Source: Saccharomycopsis phalli
Taxonomy: Eukaryota > Ascomycota > Saccharomycetes > Ascoideales > Saccharomycopsidaceae
Direction of reading: 5' to 3'
Length of the DNA stretch: 64,000 nt
Assembly (NCBI GenBank): GCA_020342235.1
Contig: CP073212.1
Coordinates: forward strand, 1,054,001 to 1,118,000
Both the position numbers and the translations under genes were made by a program. Position 1 is the first letter of the stretch. Every line of letters starts with the position of its first letter. Below, in pieces: positions 41,765 through 50,732 of this stretch. The notes beneath the pieces were generated by a model, which saw only the letters and a program-made list of their open reading frames with translations, did not search any database and was not told the origin of the DNA.

Positions 41765-42611
41765 CGGGCTTGTGTAGAGAACGTGGTAATAGACTTGAAT
41801 TGACAACTGTTGGACGAGGGTGTAGTGGATGGTGTAATGTGTAGTGGATGGTGTAATGTGTAGTGGATGGTGTAATGTGTAGTGGATGGTGTAATGTATA
41901 GTAGATGGTGTAATGTGTAGGTCTGGGTTTCGTTTGTTAAATTCAGTGGGTACAATGGTCTGGTACGATAATCACTAGTAAAATTTACATGTACAAGTCA
42001 CCAAGATAGATCCGACTGAGTTGCCTTTATAGATCAATCGTCCGACTTGAATAGCCTGGAAAGTAAATTAATTTCACCACTGGTATCTTGCTTACGGAGG
42101 ATATTTCTAAGCTATTGGCGGGAATATCTAAACTATTACCAAGGTAAACTAACTCAAACTATATTACGCAATACACCCGGTTTCGGTTCATGAAATCAAT
42201 TCTTCAATAATCACAACTCTTGTAGACATGATTTGCAAAAGACACAACCCATTCCTCCACAACTAGCTAATCCCTCTTGACAATTGCAATACTGAAATTA
42301 AAATACTCAAGCTACAAAATAATCATTCGTCAGTTCTTACCAACAAATTGCAGTCCAGAGACCACCTACACCCACTGGAAAACTCGTATCCTCAAACAAC
42401 TCACTGAAAAACCCATATCTTCAAACAACACTCGTAACCTCCGTATCTCCAAACAACACCCCAAGCCATTCCTATTGCCAAATATATCCAGAATACCCAT
42501 CCACCGTACGGAAACACCAGTTTTGCAAATAGTACTGCCCAATACCTCCTGGGCCGACATGCAGTATTGTACATAAAAAACTAATTGCTCCATCACAACA
42601 CTCATGGTCGC
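41765..42611. other. Intergenic region with a 19-bp array
   Basis: Holds the tandem array at 41821-41918 past the Hol1-like stop and AT-rich sequence with repeated AAACAACACTCGTA-like pieces (42380-42460). No gene seen. Confidence 0.45.
41821..41918. repeat. 19-bp tandem array downstream of the Hol1-like gene
   Basis: Five units of TGTAGTGGATGGTGTAATG, the last one mutated, beginning 57 bp after the stop codon. Confidence 0.92.
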
Positions 42612-43712
42612 ATGATATTTAAACGTCAGTACTCGCTCAAAGACATTTTAAAATATGTCCTGAAAGACAGCTTGACACTCCTTGACACCGCCACGCCGAG
42701 CCACGCCATCCTCAAACCCAGCCACAAGAAGCGGCAGAAGAACTTTATTGAGAACCACTACAAGGTGATTGTGGACCAGCTAAATGGGTTTGTCTTTAAC
42801 GAAACTGTCCTAGACAAGTACAACACATTGACTCGGAAGCAGGTGAGCTATGTGATCAATCATACCAAGTCACAGCCGGAATTATTTCAGCTATTTGATT
42901 GGCTCAGCACCACCAACAAGTTGACCCGAGGCGACTTGATCAATGTCTTGTTGAACAAGTCGTTGGTAGATTCGCGTTTGATCAATGAAATATTGTACCG
43001 CAGCATGGTCACCAAGACCGCCGTTTGGTCCGAGGTCGACTATATATGTTTCCAGGTGGCACTCTGCCAGAAATTCTTTACCTTGAAGCGTTTGGAGTAC
43101 CTGAAGAAGCTAATTGACACAAACAATGACAAGTGGATCGAGTACATTATTCACGGCGAGAAGCCGTTGCCTGATCATATTGAGCGCAGCATCTGGAGAA
43201 TCCAGTTTATCTTTGTCAAGAACGACACGTTGGAAACACTATTTGACCAATTGACCGAGCGAAGCTTGCTTTTGATCCTTGAGGCAGTTCCTAAATCGCA
43301 GCTTGGGTCCCCCGTCTATGACTCTATAATAGCACGACTTGGGTCGAAGTCATTGACTTTTGAGCAGCTCAAGTTCTTGGAGTTGATGGATATGCTTAGG
43401 CATGAGCCGGAGTTGGCCAATAGGTTGAAACTTGTGTCTATAAGGACAAAGCTACACTCGTACTACGGTCTTCAGAAGGAGGCGTCTCGACCAAATATTC
43501 TCAAGCTTGCCAACCCGCTTAGTCAGGCGTTGTTTGCGTCATTGAAGATGACGAGTGAGGTTATTCCCAAGGATAATAGCAAAGAAGCGGAGTTGCGGAA
43601 GCGAGTTTTACTGTTTCGACAGGAGTTGGAAAAGTTTGAAGTGGAGGTTGGTGGTAGCGAGGTTTCAAAGGAGATGAAGGATCGAATTAGCATGGTGATT
43701 CGAGGGAATTAA
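42612..43712 (+). CDS. Unknown protein, possibly mitochondrial, all-helical
   Basis: 366 residues from the first ATG of the frame (42612). The N-terminus MIFKRQYSLKDILKYVLKD is basic and amphipathic, compatible with mitochondrial import. The rest appears to be a series of amphipathic helices (for example KQVSYVINHTKSQPELFQLFDWL, GDLINVLLNKSLVDSRLINEILY, LEYLKKLIDTNNDKWIEYIIHG), reminiscent of helical-repeat RNA-processing or respiratory-assembly factors of yeast mitochondria. I do not recognise the family. Codon use and the length of the frame support a real gene. Neighbours give no functional hint. Confidence 0.75.
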   Translation: MIFKRQYSLKDILKYVLKDSLTLLDTATPSHAILKPSHKKRQKNFIENHYKVIVDQLNGFVFNETVLDKYNTLTRKQVSYVINHTKSQPELFQLFDWLSTTNKLTRGDLINVLLNKSLVDSRLINEILYRSMVTKTAVWSEVDYICFQVALCQKFFTLKRLEYLKKLIDTNNDKWIEYIIHGEKPLPDHIERSIWRIQFIFVKNDTLETLFDQLTERSLLLILEAVPKSQLGSPVYDSIIARLGSKSLTFEQLKFLELMDMLRHEPELANRLKLVSIRTKLHSYYGLQKEASRPNILKLANPLSQALFASLKMTSEVIPKDNSKEAELRKRVLLFRQELEKFEVEVGGSEVSKEMKDRISMVIRGN

Positions 43713-44601
43713 TGGGTGAGGTGTGATTCATGGGTATCCATGGGCAAAGGTATTCATTGGAAAAGTCTGATTAATGGTCATGGATAATTCAACATTTTTC
43801 AACATGTTCTTGGTGATTAACAATATATAAAACCGGATTCAAGCAGTATTTATATCCCACACAACTGCATTTCTTTGCCACACACATATTCTGTCAGACT
43901 GGCTTTGATTTGGCATGGAATGCGTCCGCATTCAAATTGTCGAGCAAATTTTTGCAAACCTTCGAGGACAAGGCTACACTAAATTGGTGAATATTTATAG
44001 ATCCGATAAACCACGGCAATTCTACAACAAGTACTACGATATATCCCCGGACCAATACCGACTACAACCCTATAAAACAAGCACCAAAAGACTCCCAGAT
44101 CTCCTCCAAACTCCATAATACACCGTCACATCTACAATTTTTCGACTCTTTACTGAATGACCAATCTGACCATCTTGTTTCATCTTCACTGGCATCAACC
44201 TCAGCCTCATGGCAGCCGCATGCTTGTACCTCAGCATACATTATCTCATGATATAACTGCTCCATGGCATTTCATCAAGACAATATATTTTACACAAACA
44301 CATGGCCCCAATATCACACTTGCTAATAGCACACCATCTATACCCACAAATGTTGCTCGTTTTTTTTTGCTACTACACCTTTCTGACCGTATTTCTTCCC
44401 CTCTGTATTTGGGCCATTCCCCATCTGCAGATCTAAGGCATCGATCGTGCCAATGCCATGAGGATCACTCACATTCCCCAATCGGCGGACTTTAGTGCTA
44501 TCAATGCCATTTGGATCGCCCAACAGTGTCTCGAGGATTCATATAACTACGTTTGGCACCGTTTGATTTTTTTTTTTCTCAACGTGCATGTCAATGATAC
44601 A
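43713..44601. other. Intergenic region, no clear gene
   Basis: A short frame (43915-44118) follows a TATATAA (43824-43830) but has no recognisable product. Another ATG in frame with the permease occurs at 44458. A T10 tract lies at about 44568-44579. Confidence 0.4.
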
Positions 44602-46494
44602 ATGAGACGACAGTTACAACTGGAGAAAATGTTTATCATTGCTGAAGACGAAGATAATATTCCTCCACGAACACGTTCTGGGGCTCATGGCAGCATTGAT
44701 TCAAGAGAAACCAACATAACCGTGGCATTTTCTCCTCTGATCTTGGCCTCGTTCGAGGCAGACAATCTTTGCAAATCAAAGTGCTCCTTCTATCATGAGT
44801 CTCTGACAAACTCAGCGACCCTCTACGAGGATTCCGAGTCCAGCACTCTTTCCAATGTGCCAGAAGTACCCGTGGATAACCCGCTTATCCAGGGTTTACG
44901 ATCACACCATGTTGCCTTTATCACACTCTGCTCAGTGTTTGGTGCTGGGCTTCTCATATCCTCGGGGATATCCCTTCTGATTGCAGGCCCATTGCCACTT
45001 CTCGTTGGCTACTTTCTAACCGGTCTTCTTGCGTACCAAGTAGTCACTGCCTTGGCCGATATGACGACATATCTTCCACTTCCAGACACTTATTGCGGCT
45101 TTGCAACACGGTTCGTGGATCCTGCGCTTGGATTCTGCGTCAGCTACACCTACTTGGGCACTTTTCTTCTCTTTGGCCCGAACCAGATCACTGCAGCCAC
45201 ATTGACCATCTCATACTGGGTGAATCCAAACGTGATTAGCCCTGCAGTGTGGGTCTTGGTGTTCATGGTGATAATTGGCATTGTCAACTACTGTAAGATC
45301 ACAAAATACGCATATCTCGTTGACGCCTGCCTCATTAGCAAACTTGTCATTTATTCTATACTTGCAGTCACGCTCTTGTCACTAATTGCTGGTGCTGGAA
45401 ACCCAGGCCATCGGATCGGGTTCAAGTACTGGAAATCACCAGGGGCAGTCAGAGATTACCCAGGGCTCCGTGGGTTTGGTGGGAAGCTTGTCAGCTTTAT
45501 TCTTTCCGCCAACAAGAGCGTGTGGAGCTATGTTGGTATCGAGACGTTTGCTGTGCCGGCAATAGAGACGGTAAACCCGCGCCGGACCATTCCACGCGCA
45601 AAGAAAATCATATTCTGGATTCTCTTCCCGACATACCTCATTATGGTTCTCCTAATTGGTCTTTCTGTGGCCTCCAACGACCCAGCACTAGAGCAATCGA
45701 CCCTGGGGAATATCACTGGCAACGCACGGGCCAGTGTCGTGTTTGTGGCGCTCTTCAATGCCTCGCTAGGGTCAATGGGAAACTTTGTCAATGCAGCTCT
45801 TCTTATCTTCATTTTCTCCGCGACAAACACCAGCTTTTACCTCAGCACGCGCATTCTTTACGGGCTTGCTGCCGGAGGAATTGCTCCCAAGTGCTTTACG
45901 AAAACCACAAAGAGCGGGGTGCCAATCTACGCGTTTGCCCTAGCTGGCTGCTTCAACTTCATTGCATTCATCAACATCAAGGGAAAATCAGTCGAGACGT
46001 ACCGCTATTTTGTCGATGCCACCTCGCTTTTTGCCCTCCTAAACTGGTCATGCATTCTCTTCACCCACATCCGCTTCCTCCAGGCTTTCAAGGTTCAGAA
46101 AGTTGTCCACGAGTTTTACCGTTATGTGCCCGACTCGACAACGTCGATTATCCCCTCTGTAATAGCTTTAGCGGGCGCATTGTTCCTCATTATCACCATG
46201 AACCTCACCACATACGTCAACTATGCAACGACAAAGACATTCAACGTCAGCGAGTTTCTCTCGGGGATGATTGCCATTCCGTTGTATGTGATCCTCTACT
46301 TGGGCTTCAAATTCTACCACAAAACGTCGTTTGTCGACCTCGGCGACGCTGACTTGTTCTTCTATAGAGACATTGTGGATTCGCGAGAAAGAGCGTTTCT
46401 CCGTCACCAGGACGAGCACACAAATGAGGTGGCAAAGTTTACTCTATGGGAGAGATTGAAGAACCGTCTAAGCACGGTTTCTGTCAGATGCTAA
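44602..46494 (+). CDS. Amino acid permease (APC/YAT family)
   Basis: 630 residues with about 12 hydrophobic segments. The opening LRSHHVAFITLCSVFGAGLLISSG matches the permease signature usually written LKxRHVxMIxLGGxIGTGLF. ETFAVPAIETVNPRRTIPRAKKIIFWILFPTY is the conserved stretch linking the central helices, and FIFSATNTSFYLSTRILYGLAAGGIAPKCFTKTTKSGVPIYA matches TM8-9. The second half of the TM1 glycine motif is altered, so the substrate range may be unusual. The start at 44602 gives a cytosolic N-terminus of about 100 residues; an in-frame ATG at 44458 would add 48 more. Plasma membrane location is inferred. Specificity is unknown. Confidence 0.85.
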   Translation: MRRQLQLEKMFIIAEDEDNIPPRTRSGAHGSIDSRETNITVAFSPLILASFEADNLCKSKCSFYHESLTNSATLYEDSESSTLSNVPEVPVDNPLIQGLRSHHVAFITLCSVFGAGLLISSGISLLIAGPLPLLVGYFLTGLLAYQVVTALADMTTYLPLPDTYCGFATRFVDPALGFCVSYTYLGTFLLFGPNQITAATLTISYWVNPNVISPAVWVLVFMVIIGIVNYCKITKYAYLVDACLISKLVIYSILAVTLLSLIAGAGNPGHRIGFKYWKSPGAVRDYPGLRGFGGKLVSFILSANKSVWSYVGIETFAVPAIETVNPRRTIPRAKKIIFWILFPTYLIMVLLIGLSVASNDPALEQSTLGNITGNARASVVFVALFNASLGSMGNFVNAALLIFIFSATNTSFYLSTRILYGLAAGGIAPKCFTKTTKSGVPIYAFALAGCFNFIAFINIKGKSVETYRYFVDATSLFALLNWSCILFTHIRFLQAFKVQKVVHEFYRYVPDSTTSIIPSVIALAGALFLIITMNLTTYVNYATTKTFNVSEFLSGMIAIPLYVILYLGFKFYHKTSFVDLGDADLFFYRDIVDSRERAFLRHQDEHTNEVAKFTLWERLKNRLSTVSVRC

Positions 46495-46558
46495 TGGCTA
46501 CATGGGGTGGTACTTTTGGTAATGTTATGTTAATTTCTTGTCGACTGTAGACTCTAGG

Positions 46559-46609
46559 GGTGATTGTAGGTGGGGTGATTGTAGGAGGAGTGATTGTAGG
46601 AGGAGTGGA
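46559..46609. repeat. 17-bp tandem array downstream of the permease
   Basis: Three units of GTGATTGTAGGAGGA with two variable bases each, about 65 bp past the stop. Confidence 0.85.
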
Positions 46610-46806
46610 TTGTTGAGAGTTTGTTTCAATGGTTAAATGTTGTGGTGTAGTTTCTCCAACCAGAATGCATTTTGGGTATAGAGGCATGGGGTGATGTAGA
46701 GATGAGCAGTATAGTTAACTTATTGATTATTACTTGATTTGTGATTTTATAGAGTAGAAATGGGTTGATTGGTGAATTGTTGGTTAAACCGAGATTACCA
46801 TATGCT

Positions 46807-46862
46807 GTCAATATACAGTCAAGATACAGTCGAGATACAGTCGAGATACAGTCGAGATACTG
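46807..46862. repeat. 12-bp tandem array
   Basis: About five units of AGATACAGTCGA (first one ATATACAGTCAA). Confidence 0.88.
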
Positions 46863-47137
46863 CCAATAATCTATATCAATCTTTAATCAAGAAGTCTATT
46901 AGGTCTCAACTTACAATCCATAATACTATTCAAACCTCTTTTTCCAACACTCTATGCAGTACTAGGCACCTCCATGGAATATGCAACACACTTGCAAGTA
47001 TTTCCAGCCAGAAAATAGCCCATAAACTCGGGGCATTGTCAATGTGTATTGAACAAGATTTCTCCACATGAGATTCAGCAGTTGGTAACAAGGGCACCAG
47101 GCTTGCCTAACCTCAAGTACGAATCGATAAAACTGTT

Positions 47138-47237
47138 TAAATATACAGTCAAATAAGTGTACCCAAATATACAGTCAGATAACCGTCTCAAATATACAGT
47201 CAAATAAGTGTGCCCAAACATACAGTCAAATAACCGC
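47138..47237. repeat. Array of ATATACAGTCAAATAA units
   Basis: Four units of AAATATACAGTCAAATAA alternating with GTGTACCC and CCGTCTC linkers, so a higher-order unit of about 50 bp occurs twice. ATACAGTC is shared with the array 300 bp to the left, suggesting common ancestry. Confidence 0.82.
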
Positions 47238-47379
47238 AAATGACAATACAACGAATAGAAAAAAGCCATCACTATGCATCATGTAATATAGTAACTAAGA
47301 TACATGTTGATAAGATAGTTAGAACATATTTTCTTGACCTATTTAGGGAGCGAGATTAGCTATATAAGTGGTGACGGAG

Positions 47380-47640
47380 TCAGGAAAGGAGAGCCGTTAG
47401 CGTACGGCACTGCTGCCTTAGTATTGCTTCGACTGGTCAAAGAGATGTGTTTAGGATAATTATCTAATACTAATCGTGTGAGTTTGAGTCTTGTATCAGA
47501 AAGAGCTAAGGTAGGTACAGACTTTATTACACAACAAATCAAGTCAAATTTTCATCCCAAAAAGGCATTCTCCCGACTCAAATTAACGGCGCTGTCTTTA
47601 GCTTTTAGACGATGAAATATAAATCTCACCCCCCGAGGAA
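47380..47640 (+). mobile_element. SINE-like repeat family, copy D
   Basis: The core at about 47545-47640 (AAGTCAAATTTTCATCCC, CCCGACTCAAATTAACGG, GCTGTCTTTAGC, TGAAATATAAATCTCACC) matches the core of copy A and the reverse complement of copies B and E. CCTACTATAGCTACACAA matches the reverse complement of GGCTATAGCTATACTAGG in copy B. The left part matches the others only at TTATTACACAACAAAT. The right end lacks an obvious A-rich tail. It sits just upstream of PEX1. Confidence 0.55.
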
Positions 47641-47762
47641 CCTACTATAGCTACACAAGTAAATCAACACAACATCTACAAGGACCATCATGTCATTTGG
47701 CATGGGCTTGCGTGCGCATAGCAACTGTCTATACTCCGCAAGTTAGCCGATTACCTTGCATC

Positions 47763-50732
47763 ATGGATTCTACCAAGGCCTGGGTGGCATTTTCCGGGCT
47801 TTCGACGAACTTAATCAATCTTCCAAACGATCTAGCATCACTATTATATAGTGCCAACATCAATGTGCAGTCTGTGGTTGTGGAACTCCAGTGGAAGAAG
47901 GGTAAAACCACCCATTATGGCTACTGTGGGTGGTCGGGAATGGTGAGCCTGAACTCGAGCCGGCCGACCCTTGAAATCGAGCCGCTATTTGCCAACACAC
48001 TCGGCCTTTCGGAAGGCACCGGTGTTACCGTGAATTTGAAATTCGACGCGCCAGAAGCCTTGAAAGTTCACCTTGAGCCTGCCTCGGCTCTGGACTGGGA
48101 ATTGGTGGGGTTGCACGCGCAATTGCTCGAGGATCGGCTTCTAAATCAGACGCGGGCTGTCCGGGTCGGCCAGGACTTGCTTGTGTACCCCACAAGTACC
48201 GTCAGTGCGCGGCTTCGCGTCGTCAAGATCGAGCCGTCTCCAGGAAACTCCACGGGCTATAGCCGGCTCTCTGAGGTTTGTGAGGTCGTGGTTGCGCCCA
48301 AAACCCGCCGCCCAGCCTCCTCGAGCGGGTCGACCCGGTCGAAAAGCAACAGGCGCTCTGTGGAGCTGCGGATCATGTCCAGTGTGTGTGTGCCGCACCT
48401 GGGCTTCCAGGCACACGACCCGGCAAAATTCGAGGTCTACAGCACGGAAATCCCCTGGGAATACGCCCGGGTGTCTTTGCTTGGCGGCCAGAAACATGTG
48501 GTTGCCCGTATCGTGTTGGAAGGCATTCCACAATACCTTGGACTCAGTCCGTTGGTCGCACAGACGTTGGATGTGAGCAACCGGACCGGAGAATGGCTTG
48601 TGGTAGAGCCTTCTGGTGCGCTGTTGCCTGATTCTCCACGCTCATTGACGTTTTCTCCGTACGTCGTCGAGTCTCCCGACAAAAAAGTGCTCCGTGGGCA
48701 GGACTCGGTTCGGCAAGAAACCGCAGCTAAAGTGCATAGCCACTTGGCTGATATTGGATATTTTGCCTCCAACGTGCTTACTGATCGCTGCAACGTGCCA
48801 GTTATCCCCGATTTGTTGCCCTATGGAGGCGAAATCCATCTTCGAGGCCCAGGGTGGTTTCTCAGCGACTCGAGCGAGTACTCGGTGACCTTGGGCGAGG
48901 ACGTGGTCAAGCCACAGGAGGTTTTGGGCAGAGTGCGGCGGAACGAGATCGAGGACTTGCCGTTGGATGACGGCCCAGTAGTTGGCTATGAGAAGTTGGT
49001 CGAGGATATCTTTAGCCAGTTGCTGCGGCACGTCAATGGAATCTTGGTCCATGGGCCGTCAGGGTCGGGCAAGACTCGAATAGTGAGGTCTGTGGCTGGC
49101 AAAATGTATCGTGACACCACATACAAGGTCATGGTGATCGATATGGAAGACCACTTGGGCGAGGCTGGCAACTTCGAGGCATTGAAGAAGACGTTTGCAC
49201 AGGTATTTCTACGGCTTGCCAAGCACATGCGGGTGGTTCTTGTGCTTGAGAACGTGCACCTTGTGTCGCACAAGGAACAGGAGCAGCATGACAACACCGT
49301 CACCAACAGCTTCACCGAGTATTTCTCGCAGAACTACCAGCGGCTTGTTGACAACGGCTACGACATCAAGATCGTTTACACAGCTCTCTCCAAGGACAGT
49401 CTCAACAAGACGCTTGTCAGCAACCCTGCATTGGTGAGCCACACCTACAAAATCGCAGCACCAACAAAGATCCAGCGCCGCCAGTTGGTCGAGCACTTCC
49501 TCTCCAAGCGCAACTTGGTTGCTGGGCCGCTCGACGACTTGTGGAATGACACCGAGGGGTTTCTACCGTGTGACTTGCAACTGATTGTGGAACAGGCGTA
49601 CCATGAGCTGCTCATTGCCAGCAGCAGGACCGTTGACATGTCGCACTTTTCCAAGGCCCTTGACGGGTTTGTCTCGTCGGGATTGCGCAACGTCCAGTTG
49701 CAACAGTCGGATGTCAAGTGGCTGGATATTGGCGGCTTGAAACGGGCAAAGGAGATTCTTCTTGAGACCTTGGAGTGGCCCACAAAGTACGCGCCGATCT
49801 TTGCAAACTGCCCGTTGCGTCTTCGCTCAGGCATCTTGTTGTATGGGTATCCGGGCTGCGGCAAGACGCTTCTTGCCCTGGCAGTGTCCTCGCAATGCGG
49901 ACTCAACTTCATCTCCATCAAAGGTCCAGAGATCCTCAACAAGTACATCGGCGCCTCTGAGCAGTCGGTAAGAGACCTTTTTGAACGTGCCCAAGCCGCA
50001 AAGCCCTGCGTGTTGTTCTTTGATGAGTTCGACTCCATCGCCCCAAAACGTGGCCATGACTCCACCGGCGTCACAGACCGTGTGGTGAACCAGATGCTCA
50101 CACAAATGGACGGCGCAGAAGGCTTGGACGGCGTCTATGTCTTGGCTGCAACCTCTCGTCCTGATTTGATCGACTCGGCTCTTCTCCGGCCTGGCCGACT
50201 CGATAAAAGCGTCATTTGCGACCTCCCCGACTTTGAAAACCGCCACGATATTCTCCTCACAGTGGCAAGCAAAATGGCCCTTGAGCAGGACATTGACTTG
50301 GCGGAAATCACTCGTGAAACCGACGGATTCTCTGGCGCAGATTTACAGGCCCTTGGCTATAACGCGTACTTGAACGCCGTGCACCGGAGATTGAAGCAGG
50401 ATAGTGACCTGGAAAAGACTCCAGAAAAGGTTTCCGTCGAGTTTTTTCAGCTTGACAGGGACTTGTCTCTGGTGGAACGATCCGCATTGCACAAGAAAAT
50501 TGAAGCCATCCTCGACACTCCGGCAGAGAAACGGCCAGACAATGCCGATTACAAAGTCGTAGTCACGTTGGCTGATTTCCAGCAAGCGTTGCGCGATACC
50601 AGCCCTAGTATCTCCATCTCTGAGCGGACAAAGCTCAAGAAGATATACAGCGAGTTTGTCGCCGATCGGGATGGCAATATGCCAAACGGATCTGCAAGTA
50701 ACCAGATTGGAGGCAGGACTACTTTGATGTAG
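47763..50732 (+). CDS. PEX1: Peroxisomal AAA ATPase Pex1
   Basis: 989 residues from the first in-frame ATG (47763). With Pex6, Pex1 extracts ubiquitinated Pex5 from the peroxisome membrane so the receptor can be reused. The N-terminal substrate-binding double-psi-barrel region is followed by two AAA rings. D1 has GPSGSGKT (about 431-438), but its Walker B is LVLENVH, without the usual Asp-Glu, as expected for the weak D1 of Pex1. D2 has GYPGCGKT (about 695-702), LFFDEFDSIAPKRGHDSTGVTDRVVNQ and LAATSRPDLIDSALLRPGRLDK, almost invariant in Pex1. Several CTG codons fall at positions where other Pex1 proteins have Ser or another polar residue (for example 49722 and 49878). SINE-like copy D ends about 120 bp upstream. 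Confidence 0.97.
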   Translation: MDSTKAWVAFSGLSTNLINLPNDLASLLYSANINVQSVVVELQWKKGKTTHYGYCGWSGMVSLNSSRPTLEIEPLFANTLGLSEGTGVTVNLKFDAPEALKVHLEPASALDWELVGLHAQLLEDRLLNQTRAVRVGQDLLVYPTSTVSARLRVVKIEPSPGNSTGYSRLSEVCEVVVAPKTRRPASSSGSTRSKSNRRSVELRIMSSVCVPHLGFQAHDPAKFEVYSTEIPWEYARVSLLGGQKHVVARIVLEGIPQYLGLSPLVAQTLDVSNRTGEWLVVEPSGALLPDSPRSLTFSPYVVESPDKKVLRGQDSVRQETAAKVHSHLADIGYFASNVLTDRCNVPVIPDLLPYGGEIHLRGPGWFLSDSSEYSVTLGEDVVKPQEVLGRVRRNEIEDLPLDDGPVVGYEKLVEDIFSQLLRHVNGILVHGPSGSGKTRIVRSVAGKMYRDTTYKVMVIDMEDHLGEAGNFEALKKTFAQVFLRLAKHMRVVLVLENVHLVSHKEQEQHDNTVTNSFTEYFSQNYQRLVDNGYDIKIVYTALSKDSLNKTLVSNPALVSHTYKIAAPTKIQRRQLVEHFLSKRNLVAGPLDDLWNDTEGFLPCDLQLIVEQAYHELLIASSRTVDMSHFSKALDGFVSSGLRNVQLQQSDVKWLDIGGLKRAKEILLETLEWPTKYAPIFANCPLRLRSGILLYGYPGCGKTLLALAVSSQCGLNFISIKGPEILNKYIGASEQSVRDLFERAQAAKPCVLFFDEFDSIAPKRGHDSTGVTDRVVNQMLTQMDGAEGLDGVYVLAATSRPDLIDSALLRPGRLDKSVICDLPDFENRHDILLTVASKMALEQDIDLAEITRETDGFSGADLQALGYNAYLNAVHRRLKQDSDLEKTPEKVSVEFFQLDRDLSLVERSALHKKIEAILDTPAEKRPDNADYKVVVTLADFQQALRDTSPSISISERTKLKKIYSEFVADRDGNMPNGSASNQIGGRTTLM

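Larger units (their letters stand above)
46495..47762. other. Intergenic region between permease and PEX1, repeat-rich
   Basis: Contains three arrays (46559-46609, 46807-46862, 47138-47237) and SINE-like copy D (47380-47640), which ends about 120 bp before the PEX1 start. No gene seen. Confidence 0.5.

Noticed and set aside
43915-44118. 67-codon frame with a TATATAA upstream
   Set aside because: No family match, no codon signal beyond chance, and the surrounding AT-rich DNA gives many such frames.
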